Below are positions 42,780-50,685 of a stretch of DNA of 64,000 bases, in pieces; the stretch's first letter is position 1; each line of letters starts with the position of its first letter. The notes below the pieces were generated by a model. The model was not told the DNA's origin, ran no database searches, and saw only the letters and a list, made by a program, of their open reading frames with translations. The stretch is taken from contig JAJRWR010000026.1 in the NCBI GenBank assembly GCA_024276695.1, forward strand, positions 1-64,000. The letters are read 5' to 3'. The stretch comes from an archaeon. GTDB taxonomy: Archaea; Thermoproteota; Nitrososphaeria; Nitrososphaerales; Nitrosopumilaceae. A program made the position numbers and the translations under genes.

Positions 42780-43967
42780 TTGGCTGTATCTAAAACCAAA
42801 AAATCCACAAATAAAAAAACTTCAAAGTCTAATGTTGCTAAAAAAACAACATCTAAAAAAGTAAATAAAAAAACAACATCTAAAAAAGTAAATAAAAAAA
42901 CAACATCTAAAAAAGTAAATAAAAAAACAACATCTAAAAAAGTAAATAAAAAACCTTCAAAATCTATAGCAAAAAAACCAACTAAACAACAACGAACAAA
43001 AGTTATCTGTATTTCTCATAAAGAAGACTGTGATGGAATTAGTTCTGCAGCATTAATCCGACAAGCCTTTGGTGGTGATGCCATTCTTGTAGATTATCCT
43101 GGACAGATGGAAGCAATAAATCAAGTTGTTTTAGATAAAAAATTAAAATCATTGTTTATTTGTGACTTGGGATTAAGCAAAAAGACCCAAGATGAATTTA
43201 TAGACATTATGACCCGACTAAGAAAAAATAAAGTTTCAGTTACTTATATTGATCATCATGATATTGATCCCACCGTTGTAAAGGCATTAATCAAAATCAA
43301 AGTCAAGGTAATCCATGATATCAATGAATGTACTGCAGTTTTAGCTTATACTGCATTCAAATCAAAACTCAATGATCATGCATCCTTTGTAGCAGCATGT
43401 GCTGCTATCACTGATTATATGGAAACCCGGCCGCTTGGTGCAAAATTACTGCAAATCTATGACCGACAGTTTGCATTGATTAGTGCAACTGTAATGACTT
43501 ACAATATTGTGGGTCACCAAAGAGAACCTGACTATTTACAATATTTAGTTGAAGAATTAGCAGACTCTAAATTCCCTCATGATATCCCAAACACCTACGA
43601 ATTTGCACAAATCCAAGTAGAAAAATTATCTCAAATGATTGCAAAAGTAAAGGCAGGATTGAAAACAATGACTAATCTTGGTCATATGGAAATCTTAGAT
43701 GCTGGTGCAAGTGGTGCAGTTAATTTTGTAATGGGATTATCTGGAAAAGATGTCGGCGTTGCATACAAAGAACGAGTTGATCATGGCATTTACGCTGTTT
43801 CGGTTAGGGGCTCAAAGAATTGTAATGTTCACTTGGGCAAAATTGTAAATCTTTTAGCTACTAGTCTTGGCGGTTCTGGCGGTGGTCATGATAAAGCATG
43901 TGGCGCTGTAGTTCCAAAACCTAAAATAAAAAAATTCATCACAGAATTAAATAAAAAGATAAAATAA
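42780..43967 (+). CDS. DHH/DHHA1 family phosphoesterase (archaeal RecJ/NrnA-like) with Lys-rich repeat tail
   Basis: The 395-aa protein starts on TTG, with a TTTAAAT box about 30 bp upstream. Residues 1-65 are a Lys/Thr/Ser tail with four copies of a nine-residue unit (KKTTSKKVN). The catalytic DHH domain follows: VICISHKEDCDGISSAALIR, FICDLGLSKK, and the namesake YIDHHDIDPT. The C-terminal DHHA1 domain ends GSGGGHDKACGAVV. Such proteins are Mn-dependent 5'-3' exonucleases or nanoRNases. The histone H1-like tail would bind nucleic acid or form a flexible tether. The function in detail is inferred. Confidence 0.85.
   Translation: MAVSKTKKSTNKKTSKSNVAKKTTSKKVNKKTTSKKVNKKTTSKKVNKKTTSKKVNKKPSKSIAKKPTKQQRTKVICISHKEDCDGISSAALIRQAFGGDAILVDYPGQMEAINQVVLDKKLKSLFICDLGLSKKTQDEFIDIMTRLRKNKVSVTYIDHHDIDPTVVKALIKIKVKVIHDINECTAVLAYTAFKSKLNDHASFVAACAAITDYMETRPLGAKLLQIYDRQFALISATVMTYNIVGHQREPDYLQYLVEELADSKFPHDIPNTYEFAQIQVEKLSQMIAKVKAGLKTMTNLGHMEILDAGASGAVNFVMGLSGKDVGVAYKERVDHGIYAVSVRGSKNCNVHLGKIVNLLATSLGGSGGGHDKACGAVVPKPKIKKFITELNKKIK
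42845..42954 (+). repeat. 27-bp tandem repeat, four copies, inside the DHH gene
   Basis: The unit acaacatctaaaaaagtaaataaaaaa repeats in perfect 27-bp register (equivalent bases at 42847, 42874, 42901 and 42928). Each copy encodes TTSKKVNKK. The copies are identical at DNA level, which points to recent expansion by slippage or recombination. Confidence 0.9.
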
Positions 43968-44435
43968 TTACTGTAAGAATTTAGGAATTTTTTTAACTAA
44001 ATATGATATTGATATTCTTCCTGATCCTATGGCGATTATTAAGAGAATCATGGATAGCATTGCCAAATCCCATTCCCATCCTCCTTCCGCCACCAAAAAT
44101 CCATTTTCCCATTTGATGTAAAAGATTGCTCCTAATACAATCACTGCAAAAATAGCACCTGTGATTCTAGTTAATATCCCGACAAGTAGGAAAATGCCTC
44201 CAATGAGTTCTGCTAGTGCAATTGGTAATTGCATTTCTGGTGGAATTCCAATACTGATTAGCCATTCTTGCCAACTAGGATTGAATTTCTTTATGCTGTG
44301 TACGATGAAGGTAGATCCAATTACTGCTCTGATCCCCCAATAAGTGATGTCTTGCAATACATTTTCTTTTAGGGTTGTCTCTGTAATCATATGTGTGATA
44401 TTTTGAATGTCATTAAAAGGATTTGTCCAAATCAA
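43968..44435 (-). CDS. DoxX family membrane protein
   Basis: The 155-aa protein has four membrane segments. RAVIGSTFIVHSIKKFNPSWQEWLISIGIP and LAELIGGIFLLVGILTRITGAIFAVIVLGAIFYIKWENG are the DoxX pattern, and WEWDLAMLSMILLIIAIGSGRISISYL is the last helix. DoxX/DoxD relatives are subunits of thiosulfate:quinone oxidoreductase or act in redox stress. No partner is nearby, so the role is open. It is divergent from the DUF3179 gene and its start lies about 23 bp from an AT-rich element that may serve both genes. Confidence 0.82.
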   Translation of the reverse strand: MIWTNPFNDIQNITHMITETTLKENVLQDITYWGIRAVIGSTFIVHSIKKFNPSWQEWLISIGIPPEMQLPIALAELIGGIFLLVGILTRITGAIFAVIVLGAIFYIKWENGFLVAEGGWEWDLAMLSMILLIIAIGSGRISISYLVKKIPKFLQ

Positions 44436-44448
44436 AAACCAAGTTGGG

Positions 44449-44466
44449 ATAATTTTTTAATATTTA
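44449..44466. promoter_or_regulatory. shared AT-rich promoter between doxX and the DUF3179 gene
   Basis: The stretch gataattttttaatattta contains TATA-like sequence on both strands. It lies about 23 bp before the doxX ATG and about 25 bp before the TTG of the DUF3179 gene at 44488, so a single region could drive both leaderless transcripts. Confidence 0.4.
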
Positions 44467-44487
44467 GTTAACCAAAATTACTCGAAA

Positions 44488-45597
44488 TTGAACCTAAAAT
44501 TTCTTGTGTCTATAATTATAACTTGTATCACAATTATCGCATTATTTGTTTCATTTCAAATTACACCTACTGAAATTACTAATCCCTCCACTATTGCAGT
44601 TGATTCTTTGTCTACAGGTATTACTATAATGGAAACAAATGGTGTAAAACACAGTATTCCTCTTGATAAGATTAAAAGTGGAGGCCCTCCAAAGGATGGA
44701 ATTCCATCAATTGATAAGCCTGTGTTTACAGATATTTCAGGTTCTCAGTTTATGTCTGACTCTGATACTGTTGTTGGGTTGGATGTTAACGGGGAATCAA
44801 AAGCTTATCCTCTCTCTATTTTGGTTTGGCATGAAATTGTTAATGATAATGTAGGCGGTATCCCTGTTTCCATTACCTATTGTCCACTTTGTTATACCAA
44901 TCAAGTCTTTGAGAGAATAATTGATGGGCAAGAAGTGGAGTTTGGAACTTCGGGAAAATTGTACAATAGTAATTTGGTAATGTATGATAGATTAACTCAA
45001 TCCTATTGGAGTCAAGCTCTTGGAACTGCAGTTAAAGGTGAGTTGACAGGATATCAACTGAATCTGATCCCATTTGATGTAATTACTTGGGGTGATTGGA
45101 AGAAACTTCATCCAGACACTGTGGTGTTGACAACTGATACTGGTTACATTCGTTCATACGCAACTGATCCGTATGGAAGTTATTATGTGGAACCACGTAT
45201 AATGTTTCCAGTAGAACATCTAGATGATCGAATGTATCCAAAAGAAATTATTATTGGTTTTAATCAAGACGATATCTACAAAGCTTACAAACAAAATGAC
45301 ATTGAATCAAATGTAGTAATTAATGATTCAATTGGGAATACTGCTATAATGCTAGTATCATTATTTTCTGAAAACTCTCGTGCATATGATAGAACAATTG
45401 ATAATTCTACCTTAAACTTTGTATATGTTAATGGAAAAATTTTTGATACTGAGACTAATTCTGAATGGAACTATGATGGATTGTCCATATCTGGTGAATT
45501 TGAAGGAGAACAGTTGGAACGAATGGCAATTGAGCCTGGATTTTGGTTTGAGTGGGTTGCATTTCATCCTGAAACTCTAGTTTATGGTGATGAATGA
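44488..45597 (+). CDS. DUF3179 domain-containing exported protein
   Basis: The 369-aa protein starts on TTG with an N-terminal hydrophobic signal or anchor (FLVSIIITCITIIALFVSF). DUF3179 features follow: GLDVNGESKAYPLSILVWHEIVNDNVGGIPVSITYCPLCYTNQVFER, FGTSGKLYNSNLVMYDRLTQSYWSQALG and AYDRTIDNSTLNFVYVNGKIFD. The YCPLC motif is invariant in the family and suggests a metal or redox role. The biochemical function is unknown. It should act outside the membrane and overlaps the next membrane-protein gene as ATGA. Confidence 0.82.
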   Translation: MNLKFLVSIIITCITIIALFVSFQITPTEITNPSTIAVDSLSTGITIMETNGVKHSIPLDKIKSGGPPKDGIPSIDKPVFTDISGSQFMSDSDTVVGLDVNGESKAYPLSILVWHEIVNDNVGGIPVSITYCPLCYTNQVFERIIDGQEVEFGTSGKLYNSNLVMYDRLTQSYWSQALGTAVKGELTGYQLNLIPFDVITWGDWKKLHPDTVVLTTDTGYIRSYATDPYGSYYVEPRIMFPVEHLDDRMYPKEIIIGFNQDDIYKAYKQNDIESNVVINDSIGNTAIMLVSLFSENSRAYDRTIDNSTLNFVYVNGKIFDTETNSEWNYDGLSISGEFEGEQLERMAIEPGFWFEWVAFHPETLVYGDE

Positions 45598-46085
45598 TGA
45601 AACCAATTCGAAAAGCAACCATTGTTGGAGTAATCACTGTTGTTGTGTATCTTTCAGTAGTTGTAATTACCACTCCTGGATTAGAACCATTGTATGCAAT
45701 AAGTGCTGCATTTCAACTAAATTCTATTGTGATAATTGGAATGGGGATTGGAATTGGATTCCAAGTATTTCTTTCTGAGAAAAGTAAATCCTTGGGATGC
45801 ACATTTTCAGTAAAGAAAAAAGCATTTGGAGGAAATACAAGCAGTACTGCTGCAACATCCTTTTTTTCATTTTTTTCTCTAGTCCCTCTTGGTTGCTGTG
45901 GTTGGTGGCTCTATGTATTATCTTTACTTCCAGGCATTGTGGGGACTGGAGTTTCCGCAGTGTTGATACAGTATAGTCAAGTTTTATCTTATGTCGGATT
46001 GGCAATAATTTTCGGATTTGCAGGATTAACCGCTTACAAACTAAAACGTGAAATGAAATTACAACAATCTGTTAATCTATCTTAA
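45594..46085 (+). CDS. four-helix membrane protein paired with DUF3179
   Basis: The 163-aa protein (MMKPIRKATIVGVITVVVYLSVVVITT...) has about four membrane segments. One carries LVPLGCCGWWLYVLSLLPGIVGTGVSA, a Cys pair in the membrane. The ATG overlaps the DUF3179 stop by four bases, so both are made together. The Cys-rich helix and YCPLC partner suggest a shared metal or redox task at the membrane, but no family is recognised. The convergent PPOX gene overlaps its 3' end by 14 bp. Confidence 0.65.
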   Translation: MMKPIRKATIVGVITVVVYLSVVVITTPGLEPLYAISAAFQLNSIVIIGMGIGIGFQVFLSEKSKSLGCTFSVKKKAFGGNTSSTAATSFFSFFSLVPLGCCGWWLYVLSLLPGIVGTGVSAVLIQYSQVLSYVGLAIIFGFAGLTAYKLKREMKLQQSVNLS

Positions 46086-46440
46086 TCGTAAATACAAAAA
46101 ATTCTCCTTTACTTTTGCTCAAGAATTTTGCAATCTTTGCTATAAATCCATATTTTTTGTCTCTCATTTTTATTACCTCTTTGATTTTATTCTTATCTAG
46201 AATTTTTGCAGTACCTGAAACCCATTCTCCTGTAACTTTTCCTTTAATCGTGCATAATGCAAATCTTACTTGTAAATTATTTTTTAGACGTTTTGCCTTA
46301 CCTGTTTGACTACGTGTTACAACATAAACCAAATTGTCTTTGACTACAAACCAAACTGGAGTTTTAACTGATCGGTTATCTTTTCTATATGTTTCAAGCA
46401 AGATGTATTTTTGGTTTTTTATACCCTCTAAATTTATCAT
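46072..46440 (-). CDS. PPOX-class split-barrel protein (F420/FMN-dependent family)
   Basis: The 122-aa protein has YILLETYRKDNRSVKTPVWFVVKDNLVYVVTRSQTGKAKRLKNNLQVRFALCTIKGKVTGEWVSGTAKIL, the signature of the small PPOX-class F420-dependent enzymes (DUF385/TIGR03618-like). Such proteins reduce F420-linked substrates or bind flavin. The substrate is unknown. It overlaps the convergent membrane-protein gene by 14 bp. Confidence 0.78.
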   Translation of the reverse strand: MINLEGIKNQKYILLETYRKDNRSVKTPVWFVVKDNLVYVVTRSQTGKAKRLKNNLQVRFALCTIKGKVTGEWVSGTAKILDKNKIKEVIKMRDKKYGFIAKIAKFLSKSKGEFFVFTIKID

Positions 46441-46463
46441 GATGGTCTTGATATGTTCTGGAA

Positions 46464-47282
46464 TTAATATCTAGGTACTATGGTAAGTTTTGATTTTGCA
46501 GAAATGACAATTACTGAAATTATTGATATTGCTAAAACTAATGATGCCACCACTTCAAATTCTGGAATTACTACTCCGTCTTTGATTTCAACTTTAATTG
46601 ATTCTTTGTACTCTGATGAAATTCCTTGGTTTGCAGTTATTGTGTACATTCCATCTTCTTTCCACATTGGACCTCCAACTTTGATTTTCACTTCAAAATT
46701 CCCATATATTCCCGGTGTCACTTGATCAATTGTTATCAAGTTTCCAGCTGGCGATTTTACAATTAGCGTGATATCCGTATCTCTATAACTTGTATTTCCT
46801 TTAATTTTGATAATATCTGAACCATTTTCTGCCTCTGCTTGTATTGATATGCCATTTGTAATTTCTGGCCTTTTTTCTATATCTACTGCAGGTTCTGTAG
46901 TTTGTGCATCTGGATTTCTTGGAATTTTTTGTGAAATCACTGTGAATTGAGTTTGGGCAACTACTTTTGTATCTTCATGGCTTGCAGTAACAATGTATTC
47001 TCCTATATCAAAACTTGGAATTGGTGGATTTAGTAATTTTTTAAATTTTCCGTTGTCTTCAATTGCTATTTGTGGGGCAAACACTATGGCCCCATCAGGG
47101 CCTATTATTCTTAATTTTACTGGCTTGTATTGTGATACATCGGTAATTTTTCCTGTAATCCAAATTGATTCTAAAGCTTTGATTTCATTCTCTGACGTTT
47201 CTATTTGTATGGCTGATTCAGCAAAAGCTAGAGTTGATATCATTGATACTGTAAATAACACAAACAATGAAATCTTTAGCAT
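46464..47282 (-). CDS. secreted Ig-like protein with PEF-type C-terminal anchor
   Basis: A signal peptide (ISLFVLFTVSMISTLAFAES) leads two beta-sandwich-like domains (ESIWITGKITDVSQYKPVKLRIIGPDGAIVFAPQ and NGSDIIKIKGNTSYRDTDITLIVKSPAGNLITIDQVTPG). The C-terminus is IPEFEVVASLVLAISIISVIVISAKSKL, which is a PEF motif, a membrane helix and a basic tail. This matches the PEFG-CTERM-type sorting signals common in Nitrosopumilus surface proteins, here with E in place of G. It should be processed or held at the surface. The role is probably in the cell envelope. Confidence 0.75.
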   Translation of the reverse strand: MLKISLFVLFTVSMISTLAFAESAIQIETSENEIKALESIWITGKITDVSQYKPVKLRIIGPDGAIVFAPQIAIEDNGKFKKLLNPPIPSFDIGEYIVTASHEDTKVVAQTQFTVISQKIPRNPDAQTTEPAVDIEKRPEITNGISIQAEAENGSDIIKIKGNTSYRDTDITLIVKSPAGNLITIDQVTPGIYGNFEVKIKVGGPMWKEDGMYTITANQGISSEYKESIKVEIKDGVVIPEFEVVASLVLAISIISVIVISAKSKLTIVPRY

Positions 47283-47393
47283 TTTTTCACTAGTTTTTTA
47301 GGATATGTGAATCGTTTCCACAAATGTGTAGTAATGTTATTATCTTTGAATTCAATTTTTTGTGATTTTTCTTTTTCTTAAAATTTTTCTAAT

Positions 47394-47507
47394 TTATCTA
47401 TATCCCAAAACTGGAAGTATACAATATATGTATCCTATTTTTGAAATTGAGCAGCAACATAGACAGTCACATTTTCCTTTTTCATGATTACATTCTTGGC
47501 AATTCAT
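47394..47507 (-). CDS. 37-aa Cys-rich mini-protein
   Basis: This ORF is not in the track. MNCQECNHEKGKCDCLCCSISKIGYIYCILPVLGYR has a CxxC...CxCxxCC cluster and a hydrophobic end. It overlaps the 3' end of the zinc-ribbon gene at 47488-47685. Its Cys pattern resembles the mini-protein at 27796. A metal-binding role is likely if the gene is real. Confidence 0.35.
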   Translation of the reverse strand: MNCQECNHEKGKCDCLCCCSISKIGYIYCILPVLGYR

Positions 47508-47685
47508 ATTTTTTACTCCTTGCTTTTGTCCTTAGTCTTGTTTTACAACATGGACATGTATTTTTTTCAGTAAATAAAAACAATGCACATAATGAACACC
47601 ATTTTTGACCAATTTTGTAACGTAAATTATTCGTAAAGGAAACTGATTTTCGACGTTCACATAATCCTTTACATACCTGTGCCAT
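47488..47685 (-). CDS. 65-aa thaumarchaeal zinc-ribbon protein (KGLC...CPCC type)
   Basis: MAQVCKGLCERRKSVSFTNNLRYKIGQKWCSLCALFLFTEKNTCPCCKTRLRTKARSKKYELPRM has the order C-x3-C, RYxxGQKxCxxC, CPCCxxxLRxxxRxxxY. I recall this as a recurrent multi-copy small-protein pattern in thaumarchaeal genomes. It probably binds zinc and nucleic acid or acts as an adaptor. It overlaps the next mini-ORF and has its own ATG. The function is unknown. Confidence 0.65.
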   Translation of the reverse strand: MAQVCKGLCERRKSVSFTNNLRYKIGQKWCSLCALFLFTEKNTCPCCKTRLRTKARSKKYELPRM

Positions 47686-47730
47686 GAATATATACGTAAA
47701 AAAATCTATTTAAGAAAATTTCCAAATTGA

Positions 47731-48186
47731 CTATTCTGAAAATTCAACTATTGCATCAATCTCAGTCATTGAATTTAGTGGCAAACATGCAACTCCTACT
47801 GCAATTCGAGAATGTTTTCCCTTGTCTCCAAATACTTCAAAGAACAGATCTGATGCTGGATTGATTACTTTGGGATGTTGATAAAATTCTGTATCTGAAT
47901 TTACAAATCCTGATATTTTTACAATTTTTGTCACTTTGTCCAAACTGCCAAGCTCTCTTTTAATTTGAGCCAAAAGATTGATTGCACACATTCTAGCTGA
48001 TTTTTGAGCAGTCTCGAGATTGTCGTCTGTGACTTTACCTGTGAATAGTATTTTGCCTTCCTCCATTGGAATTTGACCTGAGATGAATAGTAAATTTCCA
48101 GTCTTTATTGCTGGAACATATGATCCTGCAGGTGTAGGTGGGTTTGGAAGTTTAATTCCTAGTGATTCAAGTTTTTCTTCAATCAT
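47731..48186 (-). CDS. RidA/YjgF family imine deaminase-like protein
   Basis: The 151-aa protein shows PPTPAGSYVPAIKTGNLLFISGQIPMEEGKI, RMCAINLLAQIKRELGSLDKVTKIVKISGFVNSDTEFYQHPKVINPASDLFFEVFGDKGKHSRIAVGVACLPLNSMTEIDAIVEF. This matches the RidA-like YjgF/LdcA branch, including the Arg-rich active-site strand (HSRIAVGV). Enzymes of the group hydrolyse reactive enamine/imine products of amino acid metabolism. It is slightly longer than RidA (about 130 aa). No operon partner is visible. Confidence 0.9.
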   Translation of the reverse strand: MIEEKLESLGIKLPNPPTPAGSYVPAIKTGNLLFISGQIPMEEGKILFTGKVTDDNLETAQKSARMCAINLLAQIKRELGSLDKVTKIVKISGFVNSDTEFYQHPKVINPASDLFFEVFGDKGKHSRIAVGVACLPLNSMTEIDAIVEFSE

Positions 48187-48363
48187 ATTATGTTGCTAAA
48201 TTTTTGCCTGATTTTAGTTTTTACAACTATACCTTGTGAATTTCTTGTCTGAGTTTTAGAATAATTGTGGATTGCTGTATGTGTGAAAAAATTTAACATT
48301 TTCTGTTACTGGAGGTATTTTATGATGATCTAGTAAATGTCTCTAGTAACACTTGCAATTTTT

Positions 48364-48969
48364 CTAAATCTTGAGGTATCCTGCTTTTGGAATTTTATTG
48401 CTAAAGTCTTTTTGTAACAATATTCGCTCATTTGTTTTTCTACTTTCTAATAATCTTTGATTTGTCTCATCCGTGAATTCACTGATTTGTTTGAAACAAT
48501 TTTTCAACTCTTTTTTTAATTCAACATCATCGCTATTTTCTTTTGTCCATAAGATTGATGATGCTAATTCAAACATTCTTTCCATACTTGTCAGTAATGA
48601 CTCATAATCTGTTTTGGTATGCTTGCTAAATTTATGGGAAATGAGATCTTTGGATATGTCTGAAAATATCTTTCTGCTCCCTATATTCCTTAATGCGGAA
48701 TTTATTTTAGATTCATATGTAAAAATTATGTTGTTGATAAAACCAATATGTTCTTCAAGTGAATAGTGATGGTATTTTTTATAATATGCCTCATTTTTGT
48801 AACCATATTTTTTGATGTGACCCAACGCTTCCATTTTTTTTAATATTTCTTTTAATTTTGTTCTCTTGAATCTTTTCTTATCATTCAAACAGTTTTCCCA
48901 AATATCTCCAAAATAATTCTTCTCATCATTCATGCATTCTAAAATATAATCTATTGAAATCATCTGCAT
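48364..48969 (-). CDS. 201-aa protein with possible winged-helix N-terminus
   Basis: The first 75 residues (DYILECMNDEKNYFGDIWENCLNDKKRFKRTKLKEILKKMEALGHIKKYGYKNEAYYKKYHHYSL) look like a winged helix that predicts DNA binding. The remainder is a long helical region (ISDFTDETNQRLLESRKTNERILLQKDF) that may be a dimer coil. No family is recognised, so a transcription-factor role is inferred only. The start could be Met 1 or Met 3. Confidence 0.5.
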   Translation of the reverse strand: MQMISIDYILECMNDEKNYFGDIWENCLNDKKRFKRTKLKEILKKMEALGHIKKYGYKNEAYYKKYHHYSLEEHIGFINNIIFTYESKINSALRNIGSRKIFSDISKDLISHKFSKHTKTDYESLLTSMERMFELASSILWTKENSDDVELKKELKNCFKQISEFTDETNQRLLESRKTNERILLQKDFSNKIPKAGYLKI

Positions 48970-49133
48970 GGCCAGTCTCTTATATGGAATTATTTATTGG
49001 TGATGTTCCTAGATGATAATTTACCATTGATTTATCTAAATTCATTCCTGCTCTCTAAAACTATCATATTTTGAGTATTTTGTACATGTTTCTTACCTGC
49101 TAATGTAATGAGTATAAAATATCTAATTAGAAT

Positions 49134-49241
49134 ATGTTATTTCATGATGAGGAACTAAACGAGGAAGAATTGACAAAGTGTTTTGAAAAGTTGGACCCTA
49201 AAACCCTTGAATTGATTCAACAGGAATATGGAAATGACTGA
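49134..49241 (+). CDS. 35-aa acidic mini-ORF
   Basis: This ORF is not in the track: MLFHDEELNEEELTKCFEKLDPKTLELIQQEYGND, an acidic helical peptide. A TATAAAA element at 49113-49119 lies about 18 bp upstream, somewhat close for a leaderless start. The 440-bp gap around it (48970-49410) otherwise contains one more overlapping mini-ORF and no RNA I can support. Confidence 0.3.
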   Translation: MLFHDEELNEEELTKCFEKLDPKTLELIQQEYGND

Positions 49242-49320
49242 TAGTGAAAAATTAGCAAAAAAGTTTTTGCTCACATTGAGAAAAATCTTAAAGGAAAACT
49301 CCTTTTCGAAGCACTTCTGA
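49228..49320 (+). CDS. 30-aa basic mini-ORF overlapping the previous one
   Basis: MEMTDSEKLAKKFLLTLRKILKENSFSKHF is a basic amphipathic helix. Its ATG overlaps the end of the acidic 35-aa ORF in another frame, so an acidic/basic pair would be co-translated. It could be a chance ORF, because no family is recognised. Confidence 0.25.
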   Translation: MEMTDSEKLAKKFLLTLRKILKENSFSKHF

Positions 49321-49410
49321 CTTGATTTCATACATTGTTTATAAGGAAAATCAGAAAAAATCTGAAAATAAATCTGAATAAGTTTACCTATTTTCTCTTT
49401 TTGAGAAATC

Positions 49411-50571
49411 TTAATTTTTATTTATTTTGATGAACACTTTTTCACCTTTGTTTGAATTATTCTGATATATTGTTCTGGTCTTGTATCCTTGTTTTTGAAG
49501 GCATCCATCCAAAATTGATACCCATGGTAATGAATGTCCACTGTTCAATTTTGATTCCACTGTGATGTTTTTGGTATTTGCCTCAAAATTAACATGGCCT
49601 GAACATGTGATTTGCATTACCGCATCCATTATCTCAATTATGTCATCAAGTGTTTTTGATTTTAGAGAAATTCCATTTTTTTCTAATAACTTGAACATAT
49701 CTGCATCTGATTTTTTAGATATCATTGAAGAGTTTAGAAGAAACATCAAGCCTGTCTCATTAACTGTTTTGATTATTTTGCAAATCTCTTGTGCCTCTGT
49801 TTTTGTCATATCTGCAAGAGCTTTAGTTCTAGTAGCATTTTTCCAAATATTTGAAAATATTTTTTCTTGATTTGCCCCTAAAATTTCTGTAGATGAAAAA
49901 ATTGCTCCTTTGCCGTTGTCGTTATTTATCATTAGCAATTCTGTTTCATCAAAAATGAAACAATTTTGTGTAATCTCTGTTGCTCTAATTTCAACTCCGT
50001 CCGGAATAGTTCTGTATGATTCAGAACAAATTTGTGATGGCGAAACTAGTACTTTGACATCCAAATTTCTACGCAATACTGATAACAATTGTTCTCTACA
50101 TTCAGCCAATAATCCCAAACCCCACTGATCTGTCATAATTTTAATTGATGATTTTGAACCATCAATCATTGTTTGGAGTTGAGATAATACGTTATTTGCA
50201 CTCAAATGGAAATATCTTTTTTCTTCAGACCCTCTTGTTTTTCTGCTTTCTTCACTTGCCCTTTTTAAATTTGAAATTAGAGTATTCATTGCATTTACTT
50301 TATTGATTTGTTCATGAATGATTCCATCAAAAGCATCTTCTGGAGCAATTGCTGTACACATTATGGGTTTACTTTTTGAAATAATGACTAGTTTCTTATT
50401 TTCTAATTTTAGTAATGTTGGGTAAATCTTTGTTCTGGGTATTTCAGAATAATATGCCAATTCACTTGCAGAAATAGTTCCTTTTGCTATTAGAGATACA
50501 TATGCCTGGGCTTCATACTTGCTTAATCCAAATTCTTCTAAACTGACTGTCAATATGTGTTCATTTACCAT
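49411..50571 (-). CDS. TrmB-family transcriptional regulator with PLD-like domain
   Basis: The 386-aa protein begins with the TrmB winged helix (LEEFGLSKYEAQAYVSLIAKGTISASELAYYSEIPRTKIYPTLLKLENKKLVII). A coiled linker leads to a PLD-like effector domain (SKSSIKIMTDQWGLGLLAECREQLLSVLRRNLDVKVLVSP) and ends in a C-terminal domain of unknown type. TrmB proteins respond to small ligands and control sugar or redox genes in archaea. It is divergent from the cell-division cluster, which could be a target. Which genes it controls is not visible here. Confidence 0.83.
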   Translation of the reverse strand: MVNEHILTVSLEEFGLSKYEAQAYVSLIAKGTISASELAYYSEIPRTKIYPTLLKLENKKLVIISKSKPIMCTAIAPEDAFDGIIHEQINKVNAMNTLISNLKRASEESRKTRGSEEKRYFHLSANNVLSQLQTMIDGSKSSIKIMTDQWGLGLLAECREQLLSVLRRNLDVKVLVSPSQICSESYRTIPDGVEIRATEITQNCFIFDETELLMINNDNGKGAIFSSTEILGANQEKIFSNIWKNATRTKALADMTKTEAQEICKIIKTVNETGLMFLLNSSMISKKSDADMFKLLEKNGISLKSKTLDDIIEIMDAVMQITCSGHVNFEANTKNITVESKLNSGHSLPWVSILDGCLQKQGYKTRTIYQNNSNKGEKVFIKINKN

Positions 50572-50685
50572 GATTATCTTTGATTTGTTATTAGGTAAAA
50601 TTGAGAGCTAAATTCCTTTACACAAACACTCAAAAAAAATCAAAATTGTATCTGCAGATATGTGTAACTGTGGTTACTAAATTAT

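Noticed and set aside
42845-42954. CRISPR-like repeat
   Set aside because: The copies are directly adjacent without spacers and are in frame inside a protein gene, so they are a coding tandem repeat.
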